Source: Syntrophobacterales bacterium
GTDB taxonomy: Bacteria; Desulfobacterota; Syntrophia; Syntrophales; UBA5619
NCBI GenBank assembly: GCA_019429105.1
Contig: JAHYJE010000006.1
Location: 1-64,000, forward strand
DNA length: 64,000 nucleotides
Direction: 5' to 3'
The first letter of the stretch is position 1. Each line of letters starts with the position of its first letter. Made by a program: the position numbers and the translations under genes. Positions 45,538 to 53,761 of this stretch are shown piece by piece. The notes beneath the pieces are model-generated. The model saw only the letters and a program-made list of their open reading frames with translations, ran no database searches and was not told the DNA's origin.

Positions 45538-45722
45538 AATTTCACCCCGCCGCTGTTTATTTTATATTGCTGCCCCGGCTCCGCCACAAAGCCCCATCCC
45601 GCTGACTGAGAGGAACCCCGCCATTCCTCCACACATTCGAAAAAGGCGCCGACATTTTGATATTTCATATAAATTATTTGTATAAAGCGTATTAATGTTG
45701 GTTAATTATGTGTCTTTTATCT

Positions 45723-45736
45723 ACCGACCGGTCGGT
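45723..45736. promoter_or_regulatory. TetR-type operator
   Basis: ACCGACCGGTCGGT is a perfect 14-bp palindrome with the CGACCGGTCG core typical of operators of TetR regulators of fatty-acid and aromatic metabolism. It lies in the 444-bp gap between the divergent tetR and hsp20 genes. It is the only full copy seen; the sequence ATTCGGTCGGTGAAT near the dctP stop resembles half of it. The rest of the gap shows only the plus-strand promoter at 45861. Confidence 0.7.
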
Positions 45737-45860
45737 CAGTTGATTGGAAAATATATTAATTATTTATGGCTGTCAAGAAAATTTTTAAGGCCTCGGCCTC
45801 TGGTTTCTGCAATCGGCCTTCTAATCGTCTCTTGCCAATATTTTGCTGTCAATATTTTGC

Positions 45861-45889
45861 TTGACGGCATATTCATCGGTGCATATTAT
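45861..45889 (+). promoter_or_regulatory. Sigma70-type promoter for hsp20-lon
   Basis: TTGACG at 45861-45866 and TATTAT at 45884-45889 are separated by exactly 17 bases and lie 93 bp before the hsp20 ATG. No CIRCE or obvious sigma32 sequence was noticed. Confidence 0.6.
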
Positions 45890-45981
45890 CTGAAAGGGCT
45901 GGGGAAAACTTTTTGGATATATCGTCTCCAAATGTTTTATCGGGAAGGGTAAGGGGGATTTAAAAAAAACGGGAGTCCGAG

Positions 45982-46482
45982 ATGGATTACATCAAGATCA
46001 GATTTGTCGATAACCAGGAGGGCGCCGAGTATAACCTCTTCAGAACAGTCGAAGAGATGCTCAACCATGCCCAGCCGAGATTCGCATTTTCCAAGCAAAG
46101 GTGGCGGCCCCACGTGGACATCTATGAGACCGGCAACGAGATCTTTATAATTGCCGAAATCGCCGGTATTCAGAGCGAGGGTATCGATTTGGAGATATCC
46201 CCTCGCTCTCTCAAGATAGCGGGAAAGCGAAGCTTAATGTTCACACAGCGAAGCTTGATGTTCATGGACTGCGAGGAGTCGCCGGAAAAGGAAAGCGGCT
46301 GTTATTGCCTTGCGGAAATACCCTCCGGCCATTTTGAGCGTACCATTGTCCTGCCGGTTACGATCGACGCGGCAACAGCTAAAACAGTTTACAAAGACGG
46401 CCTTCTGAAAATCAGCCTGACCAAAAAATCACAAGCGGAAATCAGCAGGATAACTGTCAAAGTTCAAGGTAATCATCTGTAA
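45982..46482 (+). CDS. Small heat-shock protein, Hsp20/alpha-crystallin family
   Basis: The 166 residues contain an alpha-crystallin domain: PHVDIYETGNEIFIIAEIAG, the strand LEISPRSLKIAGKR, FERTIVLPVTIDAATAKTVY and the GLLKISL motif. These chaperones hold unfolding proteins. The loop after LKIAGKR contains an unusual repeated word, RSLMFTQRSLMFM, encoded by a sequence that matches the window's repeat element. It is followed 86 bp later by lon, and the two share a promoter, which fits a protein-quality-control operon. Confidence 0.9.
   Translation: MDYIKIRFVDNQEGAEYNLFRTVEEMLNHAQPRFAFSKQRWRPHVDIYETGNEIFIIAEIAGIQSEGIDLEISPRSLKIAGKRSLMFTQRSLMFMDCEESPEKESGCYCLAEIPSGHFERTIVLPVTIDAATAKTVYKDGLLKISLTKKSQAEISRITVKVQGNHL
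46219..46265 (+). repeat. In-frame fragment of the MITE-like repeat family inside hsp20
   Basis: GCGGGAAAGCGAAGCTT followed by AATGTTCACA, then GCGAAGCTTGATGTTCATG, matches 2286-2333 at roughly 40 of 48 bases and the inner arm of the elements at 313, 22352 and 30005. The unit GCGAAGCTT(A/G)ATGTTCA occurs twice in tandem. It adds the residues KRSLMFTQRSLMFM to the beta5-beta6 loop of the chaperone without breaking the frame. Confidence 0.7.
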
Positions 46483-46568
46483 CATATCAGGATTTAATAG
46501 GAAAACATCACAGGCCAAGGGCTGGCAGTCTAAGGCCAAAACAAACTGAACAGTAAAGAGAGGCGCCA

Positions 46569-48926
46569 ATGTCGCAAAAACAACCGGAGGAGTTAAAGAT
46601 CGCCGGCATCCCGGAGATACTTCCCATATTGCCCATGTCCGGTGTCTTTGTGTTTCCGAAAATGCTCATCCCGCTGGAGATCACCGGGGATTCGGCAACC
46701 AGTCTGATCGATGAGGCGATGACCGGCAGCCGGATGCTCGGCATGATCATGGTTAAAAAAACGGACGAGAATCTCGAACTTCCCAACAAAAAAGAATATT
46801 TTTACGATACGGGAACGAGCGTCTCCATACTCAAAATGGCCAGGACCGCCGACAGCAAGACCCAGCTCCTGCTGCAGGGAGTAGGCCGGTTCCGTCTGAC
46901 AGAAATGCTGGAGGGCAAACCATATCTGCACGGACGCATCGAGGTTCTCGAAGATTCGGGAACCAAAGACCTCGAGGTCGAGGCCCTGATGGTTAATCTC
47001 GTCAGCCTCTTTGACCGGATCGTTAAACTGTCGCCCCTGCTGCCCCAGGAGTTCGGAACAATGGCGAAAGCGATTGCCGAGCCGGGCGTTCTTGCCGACG
47101 TAATCGCCTCCGTCATCAATGTTTCCATCGAGGAAAAACAAAAGATCCTCGACATCCTGGATGTAAAGGGGAGACTGCGCGAGGTAACGCGGTTAGTCAA
47201 CCACCAGGTGGAGATCCTTGAGCTGGGCAACAAGATCCAGAACGAGGTAAAGGGCGACATGGACAAAAGCCAGCGGGAGTATTTCCTCCGCCAGCAGTTG
47301 GGCGCCATCCGCAAGGAACTCGGAGAGACCGACGACGAGAAGGTCGAGGTTGAAGAATATCGGGCCAAAATAGAAAAAAAACACCTCCCGGAAGAGGCGA
47401 AAAAGGAGGCGGAGCGCGAACTCGCCCGCTTGACCCGGATGCACCCCTCCTCGGCGGAATACACGGTATCGGCGACCTATCTGGACTGGCTCACCGAACT
47501 TCCCTGGAATGAGCATACCGAAGACAACAGCGACATCAAGGCCTCCCGACGGATTCTCGACGAGGACCATTACGGGCTGGAAAAGGCGAAAAAGAGGATA
47601 ATCGAGTACCTTGCCGTTCGCAAGCTGAAGCCGGATACGAAAGGGCCGATTCTTTGCTTCGCCGGTCCTCCCGGAACGGGCAAGACGTCTCTTGGGCATT
47701 CCATCGGCCGCGCTCTGGGTCGCAAATTCATTCGCATCTCGCTCGGCGGCCTGCATGACGAGGCGGAGATACGCGGCCACCGGCGCACCTATGTGGGGGC
47801 GCTTCCCGGCCGGGTCATTCAGGGAATCAGGCAGGCGCAGTCCAATAACCCCGTCTTCATGCTCGACGAGATCGACAAGGTCGGAAATGACTTCCGGGGC
47901 GATCCCTCCTCCGCGCTGCTGGAGGTTCTTGACCCGGAGCAGAACTTTTCCTTCACCGATCACTACCTGAACGTCCCTTTCGATTTGTCGCACGTGATGT
48001 TCATCGCAACGGCCAACATGCTGGAGACGATTCCGCCGGCCCTGCGCGACCGCTTGGAGGTTATCGAACTGCCCGGCTATACGATAGACGAAAAAATAAG
48101 AATCGCCGAGCGCTACCTGATCCCGCGACAGAGGGAGGCCAACGGTTTGCAACCGGAACAGATCCGAATCACGAGAGGCGCGGTAACCAACATTATAACC
48201 GGCTATACGCGGGAGGCGGGCCTCCGGAACGTGGAGAGGGAACTTGCCGCGATCTGCCGGGGCGTGGCCAGCCGGATTGCCGAGGGCAAAACGGAAAAGA
48301 CAACTGTTACGGCGGGCGATCTGCACAAATTCCTCGGCCCGGTGCGAATAAACGGCGAGGCCGCCCTGCGGACAGCCAAACCGGGGGTCGTCATGGGGCT
48401 TGCCTGGACACCCTCCGGCGGGGATGTGCTCTTCGTGGAGGCAACGGCAATGAAGGGCAAGGGCGGACTGACCCTGACCGGTCAATTGGGCGACGTGATG
48501 AAGGAATCGGCAACCGCGGCGCTGAGTTTTATCCGCTCCAACGCAGAGGCAATCGGGGTCCCGGATAATTACTTTTCCGAGAGGGATATCCATATCCATG
48601 TCCCCTCCGGGGCTACACCAAAAGACGGGCCCTCGGCCGGGGTTACCATGATGACGGCCCTGACCTCGCTGGCAACGAATCGCCCCGTCAAAAAAAATCT
48701 CGCGATGACCGGGGAAATCACGCTCCGGGGAACTGTTCTGCCGATTGGCGGGATCAAGGAAAAGGTTCTTGCCGCCCACCGGGCCGGGGTAAAGATCATC
48801 ATCATGCCCAAATGGAACAGGAAGGATCTGGAGGATATCCCCGCCAAGGTGCGCCGGGAGATAACCTTTCATTTCGTGGACGACATGCTGGAGGTTCTGC
48901 GCATTGCCCTGGAAAAGACGCCTTAA
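46569..48926 (+). CDS. lon: Lon protease
   Basis: The 785-residue ATP-dependent protease degrades misfolded and regulatory proteins. Order of parts: N-terminal substrate domain (LPILPMSGVFVFPKM), AAA+ module with GPPGTGKTSLG near residue 365 and FMLDEIDKVG, and the C-terminal proteolytic domain with the Ser-Lys dyad (Ser about 689 in KDGPSAGVTM, Lys about 732 in GGIKEKVLAA). Length matches the E. coli protein (784). It follows hsp20 in the same orientation. Confidence 0.97.
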   Translation: MSQKQPEELKIAGIPEILPILPMSGVFVFPKMLIPLEITGDSATSLIDEAMTGSRMLGMIMVKKTDENLELPNKKEYFYDTGTSVSILKMARTADSKTQLLLQGVGRFRLTEMLEGKPYLHGRIEVLEDSGTKDLEVEALMVNLVSLFDRIVKLSPLLPQEFGTMAKAIAEPGVLADVIASVINVSIEEKQKILDILDVKGRLREVTRLVNHQVEILELGNKIQNEVKGDMDKSQREYFLRQQLGAIRKELGETDDEKVEVEEYRAKIEKKHLPEEAKKEAERELARLTRMHPSSAEYTVSATYLDWLTELPWNEHTEDNSDIKASRRILDEDHYGLEKAKKRIIEYLAVRKLKPDTKGPILCFAGPPGTGKTSLGHSIGRALGRKFIRISLGGLHDEAEIRGHRRTYVGALPGRVIQGIRQAQSNNPVFMLDEIDKVGNDFRGDPSSALLEVLDPEQNFSFTDHYLNVPFDLSHVMFIATANMLETIPPALRDRLEVIELPGYTIDEKIRIAERYLIPRQREANGLQPEQIRITRGAVTNIITGYTREAGLRNVERELAAICRGVASRIAEGKTEKTTVTAGDLHKFLGPVRINGEAALRTAKPGVVMGLAWTPSGGDVLFVEATAMKGKGGLTLTGQLGDVMKESATAALSFIRSNAEAIGVPDNYFSERDIHIHVPSGATPKDGPSAGVTMMTALTSLATNRPVKKNLAMTGEITLRGTVLPIGGIKEKVLAAHRAGVKIIIMPKWNRKDLEDIPAKVRREITFHFVDDMLEVLRIALEKTP

Positions 48927-48938
48927 AAATCCGGCAGG

Positions 48939-48964
48939 TAGGGGCAATTCATGAATCGCCCCTA
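48939..48964 (+). terminator. Hairpin after lon
   Basis: TAGGGGC and GCCCCTA form a 7-bp stem enclosing the palindrome ATTCATGAAT. It lies 12 bp after the lon stop and 30 bp before the maf start. The word is of the GGGGC-TTCA-GCCCC REP type rather than a classical U-tract terminator. A related GC-rich hairpin lies at 53695. Confidence 0.5.
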
Positions 48965-48994
48965 TTTGATGTCAACAACATGGAAGGAAAGCGA

Positions 48995-49596
48995 ATGGGG
49001 ATTGTAATCCCGCATCACATCATCCTGGCCTCGGCCTCGCCTCGCCGCATAGAGTTGCTGAAGCTTGCGGGACTCTCTTTTGACGTCATCCCCGCCGATA
49101 TTGAAGAGGCCCCCCGCCCGGGCGAGGCGCCGGATAAGCATGTTTTCGGCTCGCCGCCGAAAAGGCCCTGTTTGTCGCTGCCAAAAAGCCCGATTGTCTC
49201 GTTATCGGCGCCGATACGATCGTCTTTCTCGACGGGGAAATTCTCGGGAAACCTGCCAACCGGGAAGAGGCGCAAAAAACCATGGCCAAATTGAGCGGCC
49301 AAACTCACGAGGTGTTCACCGGCTTTTGCGTGGCGCAGATTGATCGGGGAATAAGGATTTGCGAGGCAGTGCGTTCAGCGGTAACCTTCCGGGAAATAAC
49401 CCCGGACGAGATCTACTGGTACGCAGGCACGCCGGAGCCGTATGACAAGGCCGGCGCCTACGCCGCCCAGGGAATAAGCGCCTCGTTTATCAGGAAAATA
49501 AACGGTTCCTATACAAATGTTATCGGTTTACCCCTGTGCGAGGTTGTCGAAAAGCTGAAAACGGTCGGGGCGATTGATTTTTCACGGGACAGTTGA
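48995..49596 (+). pseudogene. maf: Maf-type nucleotide pyrophosphatase with a frameshift
   Basis: Frame one gives the Maf start (HHIILASASPRRIELLKLAG, then FDVIPADIEEAPRPGEAPDKHV) up to about 49144. The rest (RLAAEKALFVAAKKPDCL, IGADTIVFLDGEILGKP, ETHEVFTG-like QTHEVFTGFCV and YDKAGAYAAQG) is read in the frame starting CGG 49147. One base is missing in the TTTT run at 49143-49146. Maf enzymes hydrolyse dTTP/UTP and modified nucleotides. All motifs are otherwise intact, so the break is recent or a sequencing error. Confidence 0.85.
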
Positions 49597-49628
49597 ACGG
49601 AGCGTAAGGTTTGCATGGAAAAACAGCG

Positions 49629-50330
49629 ATGAGCGTCAAGGAAAATATCAGGCAGATCAGGGAGGTAATTGCGGATGCGGCGGCGAGAAGCGGCCGTTCC
49701 TCCTCCGCGGTACGCCTGATGGCGGTAACGAAAACGGTCGATGACGAGAGGATTATCGAAGCAATCGAGGCCGGCGTTGATATAATCGGCGAAAACTACC
49801 TGCAGGAGGCAAAACGCAAAATCGCCTCCCTTGGCAAGTCTCTGGAATGGCACATGATCGGGCATCTGCAGACGAACAAGGCCCGTTTCGCGACAGGCCT
49901 CTTCGAGATGATCCATTCGGTTGACCGGATAGAGCTGGCCCGTGAGCTCGACCGACGCGCCGCAGTGGCCGGTTTGACCATAAAGATACTGATTGAGGTG
50001 AACGTCGCCGGAGAGGCGACAAAAAGTGGGGCGCCCTTCGCCGAGGCGAGCGCCCTCGTTCACGCCGTCGCTGTCCTGCCCAATCTGTCGCTCCAGGGAC
50101 TTATGGCAATGCCCCCCTATTGCGACGATCCGGAGGAGGCAAGACCATTTTTCCGCAAACTTCGCGGATTGCGGGAGGAGATAGAAGCAGAGAAAATACC
50201 CCGGGTGGAAATGAAGGAGCTTTCCATGGGAATGAGCGGTGATTACGCCGTCGCGATCGAGGAAGGAGCAACGATCGTGCGGCTCGGCCAGGCTATCTTT
50301 GGGGAACGTCCCCCACGACAACCAAAATAA
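49629..50330 (+). CDS. yggS: YggS-family PLP homeostasis protein
   Basis: The 233 residues form the alanine-racemase-like TIM barrel that binds pyridoxal phosphate: the lysine lies in RLMAVTKTVDDERI, followed by GENYLQEAKRKI, EWHMIGHLQTNKAR, HSVDRIELA, and the phosphate-binding MGMSGDYAVAIEEGATIVRLG. YggS proteins buffer PLP rather than catalyse a reaction. ATG 49629 is preferred over an upstream TTG because it gives the usual family length. It is 32 bp after maf. Confidence 0.95.
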   Translation: MSVKENIRQIREVIADAAARSGRSSSAVRLMAVTKTVDDERIIEAIEAGVDIIGENYLQEAKRKIASLGKSLEWHMIGHLQTNKARFATGLFEMIHSVDRIELARELDRRAAVAGLTIKILIEVNVAGEATKSGAPFAEASALVHAVAVLPNLSLQGLMAMPPYCDDPEEARPFFRKLRGLREEIEAEKIPRVEMKELSMGMSGDYAVAIEEGATIVRLGQAIFGERPPRQPK

Positions 50331-50342
50331 GGAGAATGAAAA

Positions 50343-50849
50343 ATGAATAAAAAAGCTTTCTACACAATCAGTTATGGCATTTACATAGTCGCTTCCGGGA
50401 AGGACGGGAAATTCAACGGCCAGATCGCCAATACCGTTTTTCAGGTCACCTCGGAGCCCGCCACCGTTGCGGTAAGCATCAATAAACAGAATTACACCCA
50501 CGAGCTAATCACTGCCAGCGGCAAATTCACCGTTTCGGCGCTGGACGAGGAAGCGCCAATGACAATGATCGGTCGTTTCGGCTTCAAGTCCGGCAAAGAG
50601 ATAGATAAATTTGAGGGCATCGGGATAAAAACCGGCGCAACCGGCATCCCTGTCGTCACCGAACACGCCGTTGCCTTTATTGAGGCCGAGGTAATAGGCT
50701 CAATGGACTGCGGCACCCACACTATTTTTCTCGGTAATGTGAGCGAGTCCGATGTACTTAGTAGCGCGGCGCCGATGACCTACGCCTATTACCAGAAAAT
50801 CAAGGGCGGCAAGGCCCCCAAAACCGCGCCCACCTATCAGGCGCCCTGA
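50343..50849 (+). CDS. Flavin reductase-like FMN-binding protein
   Basis: The 168-residue split-barrel protein (YGIYIVASGKDGKFNGQIANT, VAVSINKQNYTHELI, FTVSALDEEAPM, HAVAFIEAEVIGSMDCGTHTIFLG) belongs to the flavin reductase/FMN-binding family common in strict anaerobes, where homologues are fused to or work with rubredoxin in oxygen or NO detoxification. It lies 12 bp after yggS with AAGGAGAATG as ribosome binding site. Its electron partner is not in the window. Confidence 0.88.
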   Translation: MNKKAFYTISYGIYIVASGKDGKFNGQIANTVFQVTSEPATVAVSINKQNYTHELITASGKFTVSALDEEAPMTMIGRFGFKSGKEIDKFEGIGIKTGATGIPVVTEHAVAFIEAEVIGSMDCGTHTIFLGNVSESDVLSSAAPMTYAYYQKIKGGKAPKTAPTYQAP

Positions 50850-51093
50850 CCGTGCAGCCGGCAATTGCTAAAAGAGATGACTTTCTGGAATTGACTTTCG
50901 GGACAATAGCCGGCGGGAAGATTAATTTCTTGACATGAACGGATTAGACAGATATTTTGCGGGCATGGGTGATCACCCTAACACCTGTAATTAGTTGACC
51001 ACGCTATCGCTCCTTTGGCCTTCCCCGATTGCGTGGAGTAAAGGGGGTGTAGCGGTTGGTCTTCATTTTAATGGTCAACAAGGGGAAAATTGC
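50850..51093. other. Intergenic region with a 12-bp palindrome
   Basis: No gene is recognised. GGGTGATCACCC at 50967-50978 is a perfect palindrome about 115 bp before the MBL-fold gene and could be a regulator site. I see no clear promoter boxes. Confidence 0.3.
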
Positions 51094-51954
51094 ATGTTGA
51101 TTCGCTGCTGGGGCGCCAGAGGTTCGGTCCCTGTTTCGGGAAGTGATTATGTCCGGTATGGAGGAGACACCGCCTGCATTGAGGTGAGGACGAAGCAGGG
51201 CAGCATCGTCATCATCGACGCCGGAACGGGCATCAGGAGGCTGGGGAATCTCCTGCTGTCCGAAAAGAAGCATGCTTACACGATGATTTTTACCCACGTC
51301 CACTGGGATCACATCATCGGTTTTCCTTTTTTCAAACCAATTTTCGAAAGGAAAGTAAAGATTTCCATCATGGGTTGTCCTTTTCAAATCCCCGCCTTCC
51401 GGGAGACTCTTGCCACAATCATGAATGAGCCATATTTCCCGGTAAATATCGAAAATATAAAGGCAAAAGTAGATTTCACCAATTTTTGTCGAGGAAAAAT
51501 CCAGATAGATGGGATGACTATAGCCGTCATCCCGCTGAGCCATCCCAATGGCGGTTTGGGATTCCGTTTCGAGGAAGATGGCCGTTCTTTTGTCTATCTC
51601 ACGGACAATGAACTCGGCTATCGTCATCCGGGAGGGATGAAATACGCCGATTACGCAGCCTTTTCCAAAGATGCGGACATCCTCGTCCACGATGCCGAAT
51701 ACCTCCCCGCGGAATACGCGACAACAAGGAAGTGGGGACATTCCACTTATAAGGACGCAGTGAGACTCGCTCTTGACGCCAAGGCGGCCAGTCTGGGATT
51801 GTTTCACCACAACCAGGACAGAAAAGACGACGATCTGGACATGATTGTCGAAGATTGCCAAAAAATGGTTGATGGAAAGAATATTCGCTGCTTCGCGGTG
51901 AACCAGTATATGGAGATTAGTCTGGCAAAAGAAGATAAAAGGATCAGCCCTTGA
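51094..51954 (+). CDS. MBL-fold metallo-hydrolase
   Basis: The 286 residues have the metallo-beta-lactamase fold with the metal-binding THVHWDHIIG motif, IPLSHPNGG, a TDNEL segment and VHDAEYLP, plus a final GLFHHNQDRKDDDLD. The start CWGARGSVPVSG is typical of a subgroup related to RNase Z-like and cyclic-nucleotide phosphodiesterase enzymes. The substrate is unknown. AAGGGGA precedes the ATG at 51094. The next gene overlaps it by 4 bases. Confidence 0.88.
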   Translation: MLIRCWGARGSVPVSGSDYVRYGGDTACIEVRTKQGSIVIIDAGTGIRRLGNLLLSEKKHAYTMIFTHVHWDHIIGFPFFKPIFERKVKISIMGCPFQIPAFRETLATIMNEPYFPVNIENIKAKVDFTNFCRGKIQIDGMTIAVIPLSHPNGGLGFRFEEDGRSFVYLTDNELGYRHPGGMKYADYAAFSKDADILVHDAEYLPAEYATTRKWGHSTYKDAVRLALDAKAASLGLFHHNQDRKDDDLDMIVEDCQKMVDGKNIRCFAVNQYMEISLAKEDKRISP

Positions 51955-52799
51955 GGGCGGATGGAGACTTTGGAATTTTGCCGGATCCGATAGTCGATTT
52001 CCATACCCATCTTTTCCCGGACCGCCTCTCCGACGCCATTCGCCGCCAGTTTGTCGTGGATTATGGTTGGAGCGTTCTGCATGATTTGTACTGGCGCGAA
52101 ACCGTTGAGTATCTCCGGGAGCATGGCGTCGGCCCAATCATTTATTCCAACTACGCCCACAAAAAGGGTGTTGCCCGCGGTCTGAACGACTGGAATGTAA
52201 ATATCCTCGAAAAATTGGATAATGTTTACTGCTTTGCCGCCTGCCACCCGGAAGATGACGACGGATTGGCAAGGGCCGCTGAGCTGCTGTCCCATCCGCG
52301 GATAATCGGATTCAAGCTCCAACTGCTCGTGCAGCGCTTCTACCCCGATGACGAGCGGCTCTTCCCGCTGTACGAACTGGTCATGGAAAGGAAAAAACGT
52401 CTGCTTTTCCACGTCGGAACCGGCCCGGTCGGAAACGAGTTTGTCGGCATTGCCCCTTTCCGGAGGCTTTTGGCCCGTTATCCGGAGCTGCCGGCGAATA
52501 TCGCCCACATGGGGGGTCTCGAATACGCTCAATTCGGGGCGCTTTTGGACGACCATCCGGCGCTTTATCTGGACACAGCCTTCTCTTTTCTGGCCGGGGC
52601 CGGGTTAATGTTTGATCTCGGCAATGATTTTCTCGAAACCCATAAGGAGCGGATTCTCTACGGCTCGGATTTTCCGAATGTGATCCTGCCGCGGGAGGAA
52701 GAGATCAACACGCTTTTGGGCCTGGGCCTTTCCCCGGAATTCTACAACGCTGTTTTCCGGGACAACGGCCTCGCCCTTCTCCAACAAACAGGTTCATGA
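51951..52799 (+). CDS. Amidohydrolase-family protein (amidohydrolase 2 type)
   Basis: The 282-residue TIM-barrel protein begins with the metal site VDFHTHLFPDRL, has FHVGTGPVGNEFVG, NIAHMGGLE and ends with ILYGSDFPN, the pattern of ACMSD-like amidohydrolases and decarboxylases. The start is a TTG overlapping the MBL gene's TGA (TTGA), with AAAGGA eight bases upstream. The coupling suggests the two hydrolases act on the same pathway, unknown at present. Confidence 0.85.
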   Translation: MRADGDFGILPDPIVDFHTHLFPDRLSDAIRRQFVVDYGWSVLHDLYWRETVEYLREHGVGPIIYSNYAHKKGVARGLNDWNVNILEKLDNVYCFAACHPEDDDGLARAAELLSHPRIIGFKLQLLVQRFYPDDERLFPLYELVMERKKRLLFHVGTGPVGNEFVGIAPFRRLLARYPELPANIAHMGGLEYAQFGALLDDHPALYLDTAFSFLAGAGLMFDLGNDFLETHKERILYGSDFPNVILPREEEINTLLGLGLSPEFYNAVFRDNGLALLQQTGS

Positions 52800-52849
52800 T
52801 ACTGGGATTCTGGCGGATTTAACGGTTGAGGCAATCCTGATATTCTCTT

Positions 52850-53635
52850 TTATTTCTGACAGTTCGGGCAAAACCACGTTCCCCGCCCGCCCAGCTTTAT
52901 CCGCTCGATTTTGCCGCCGCAACGGTTGCAGGCAGCGCCTTCACGCGAATAAACTTCGAGATTTTCCTGGTTTTTGCCGCTTTTCCCGAAAAGGTCGCGC
53001 CAGTCGGAAACGGTTGTCCCCCGGCACTCGACGGCCCGGCTGAGAATCGCCTTTGCCTCCCTTTTGACCTTCCCCCATTCCCGAAGCGTGACCCTGCTTG
53101 CCGGCCGGCGTGGGTCAATCCCCGCTGCGAACAGAATCTCGCAGGCGTAGATGTTGCCGATTCCCGCGATTGCGCGTTGATCCATCAAAAATGATTTTAC
53201 CGGCATCTGCCGTTTTCTGGATATTTCCCACAAGGTGCGTGCCGGGATTCCCTTGAGGGGGTCATTGGCAAGCGCTGGCGCCTTTTCCTCCGGCCGCACG
53301 CAAAAGGTCCCAAAACGGCGTGGATCAATCAAAAGCAACGTCCCTTTGGTAAAATAAATGGCCAGGCGGGAGTACGCGGGGAAGGGGGGAGAAACCTGTT
53401 CCGGCAGGTAGAGGAGCCGGCCGGTCATCCGCAGGTGCAGTGTCGCCGTCAGGCCGCCCTCCAGGTTCAGGTCAATAAACTTTCCCCGTCTTTTAACTGA
53501 AAGAAACTTCCGCCCCGACAGCTCAGGCTCTTTTCCCAGCAGTGAATCAAGAATCTCGATCCGGAGGATTTTCTCCCCTGTTGCAACCTGGTCAAGCTGG
53601 CGGCAGAGGGTCTCCACCTCGGGCAGTTCCGGCAT
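52850..53635 (-). CDS. mutM: Formamidopyrimidine-DNA glycosylase
   Basis: The 261-residue enzyme excises 8-oxoguanine and nicks the strand. The N-terminal PELPEVET gives catalytic Pro2 and Glu3, which fixes the start at ATG 53635. The Lys of KRRGKFI (Lys52) corresponds to the catalytic Lys of the family. The zinc finger near the C-terminus is ACNRCGGKIER and FCPNCQK. The protein is complete. Confidence 0.96.
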   Translation of the reverse strand: MPELPEVETLCRQLDQVATGEKILRIEILDSLLGKEPELSGRKFLSVKRRGKFIDLNLEGGLTATLHLRMTGRLLYLPEQVSPPFPAYSRLAIYFTKGTLLLIDPRRFGTFCVRPEEKAPALANDPLKGIPARTLWEISRKRQMPVKSFLMDQRAIAGIGNIYACEILFAAGIDPRRPASRVTLREWGKVKREAKAILSRAVECRGTTVSDWRDLFGKSGKNQENLEVYSREGAACNRCGGKIERIKLGGRGTWFCPNCQK

Positions 53636-53694
53636 TTTCAATCCTCATAAAAGCGGGGCGGTTCCGGACGCGACAAGGCGCGCCCCTACAATAA

Positions 53695-53714
53695 GGGCGG
53701 TTTGCGAGCCGCCC
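53695..53714. terminator. GC-rich hairpin between thiM and mutM
   Basis: GGGCGG and CCGCCC pair around TTTGCGAG; on the minus strand TTATTGT follows. It may terminate thiM transcription. The nearby GGGGCGG and GCGCGCCCC words suggest a small REP-type cluster like that after lon. Confidence 0.45.
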
Positions 53715-53761
53715 CAACTTCGTTTTCATCCTTCTTTTTGACGACTGAACGCCATAAGGGT

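Noticed and set aside
45695-45952. Plus-strand frame upstream of hsp20
   Set aside because: It covers the TetR palindrome and the hsp20 promoter, has odd composition and no ribosome binding site.
47193-48947. Long open frame antisense to lon
   Set aside because: No recognisable domain; the plus strand encodes a complete Lon protease.
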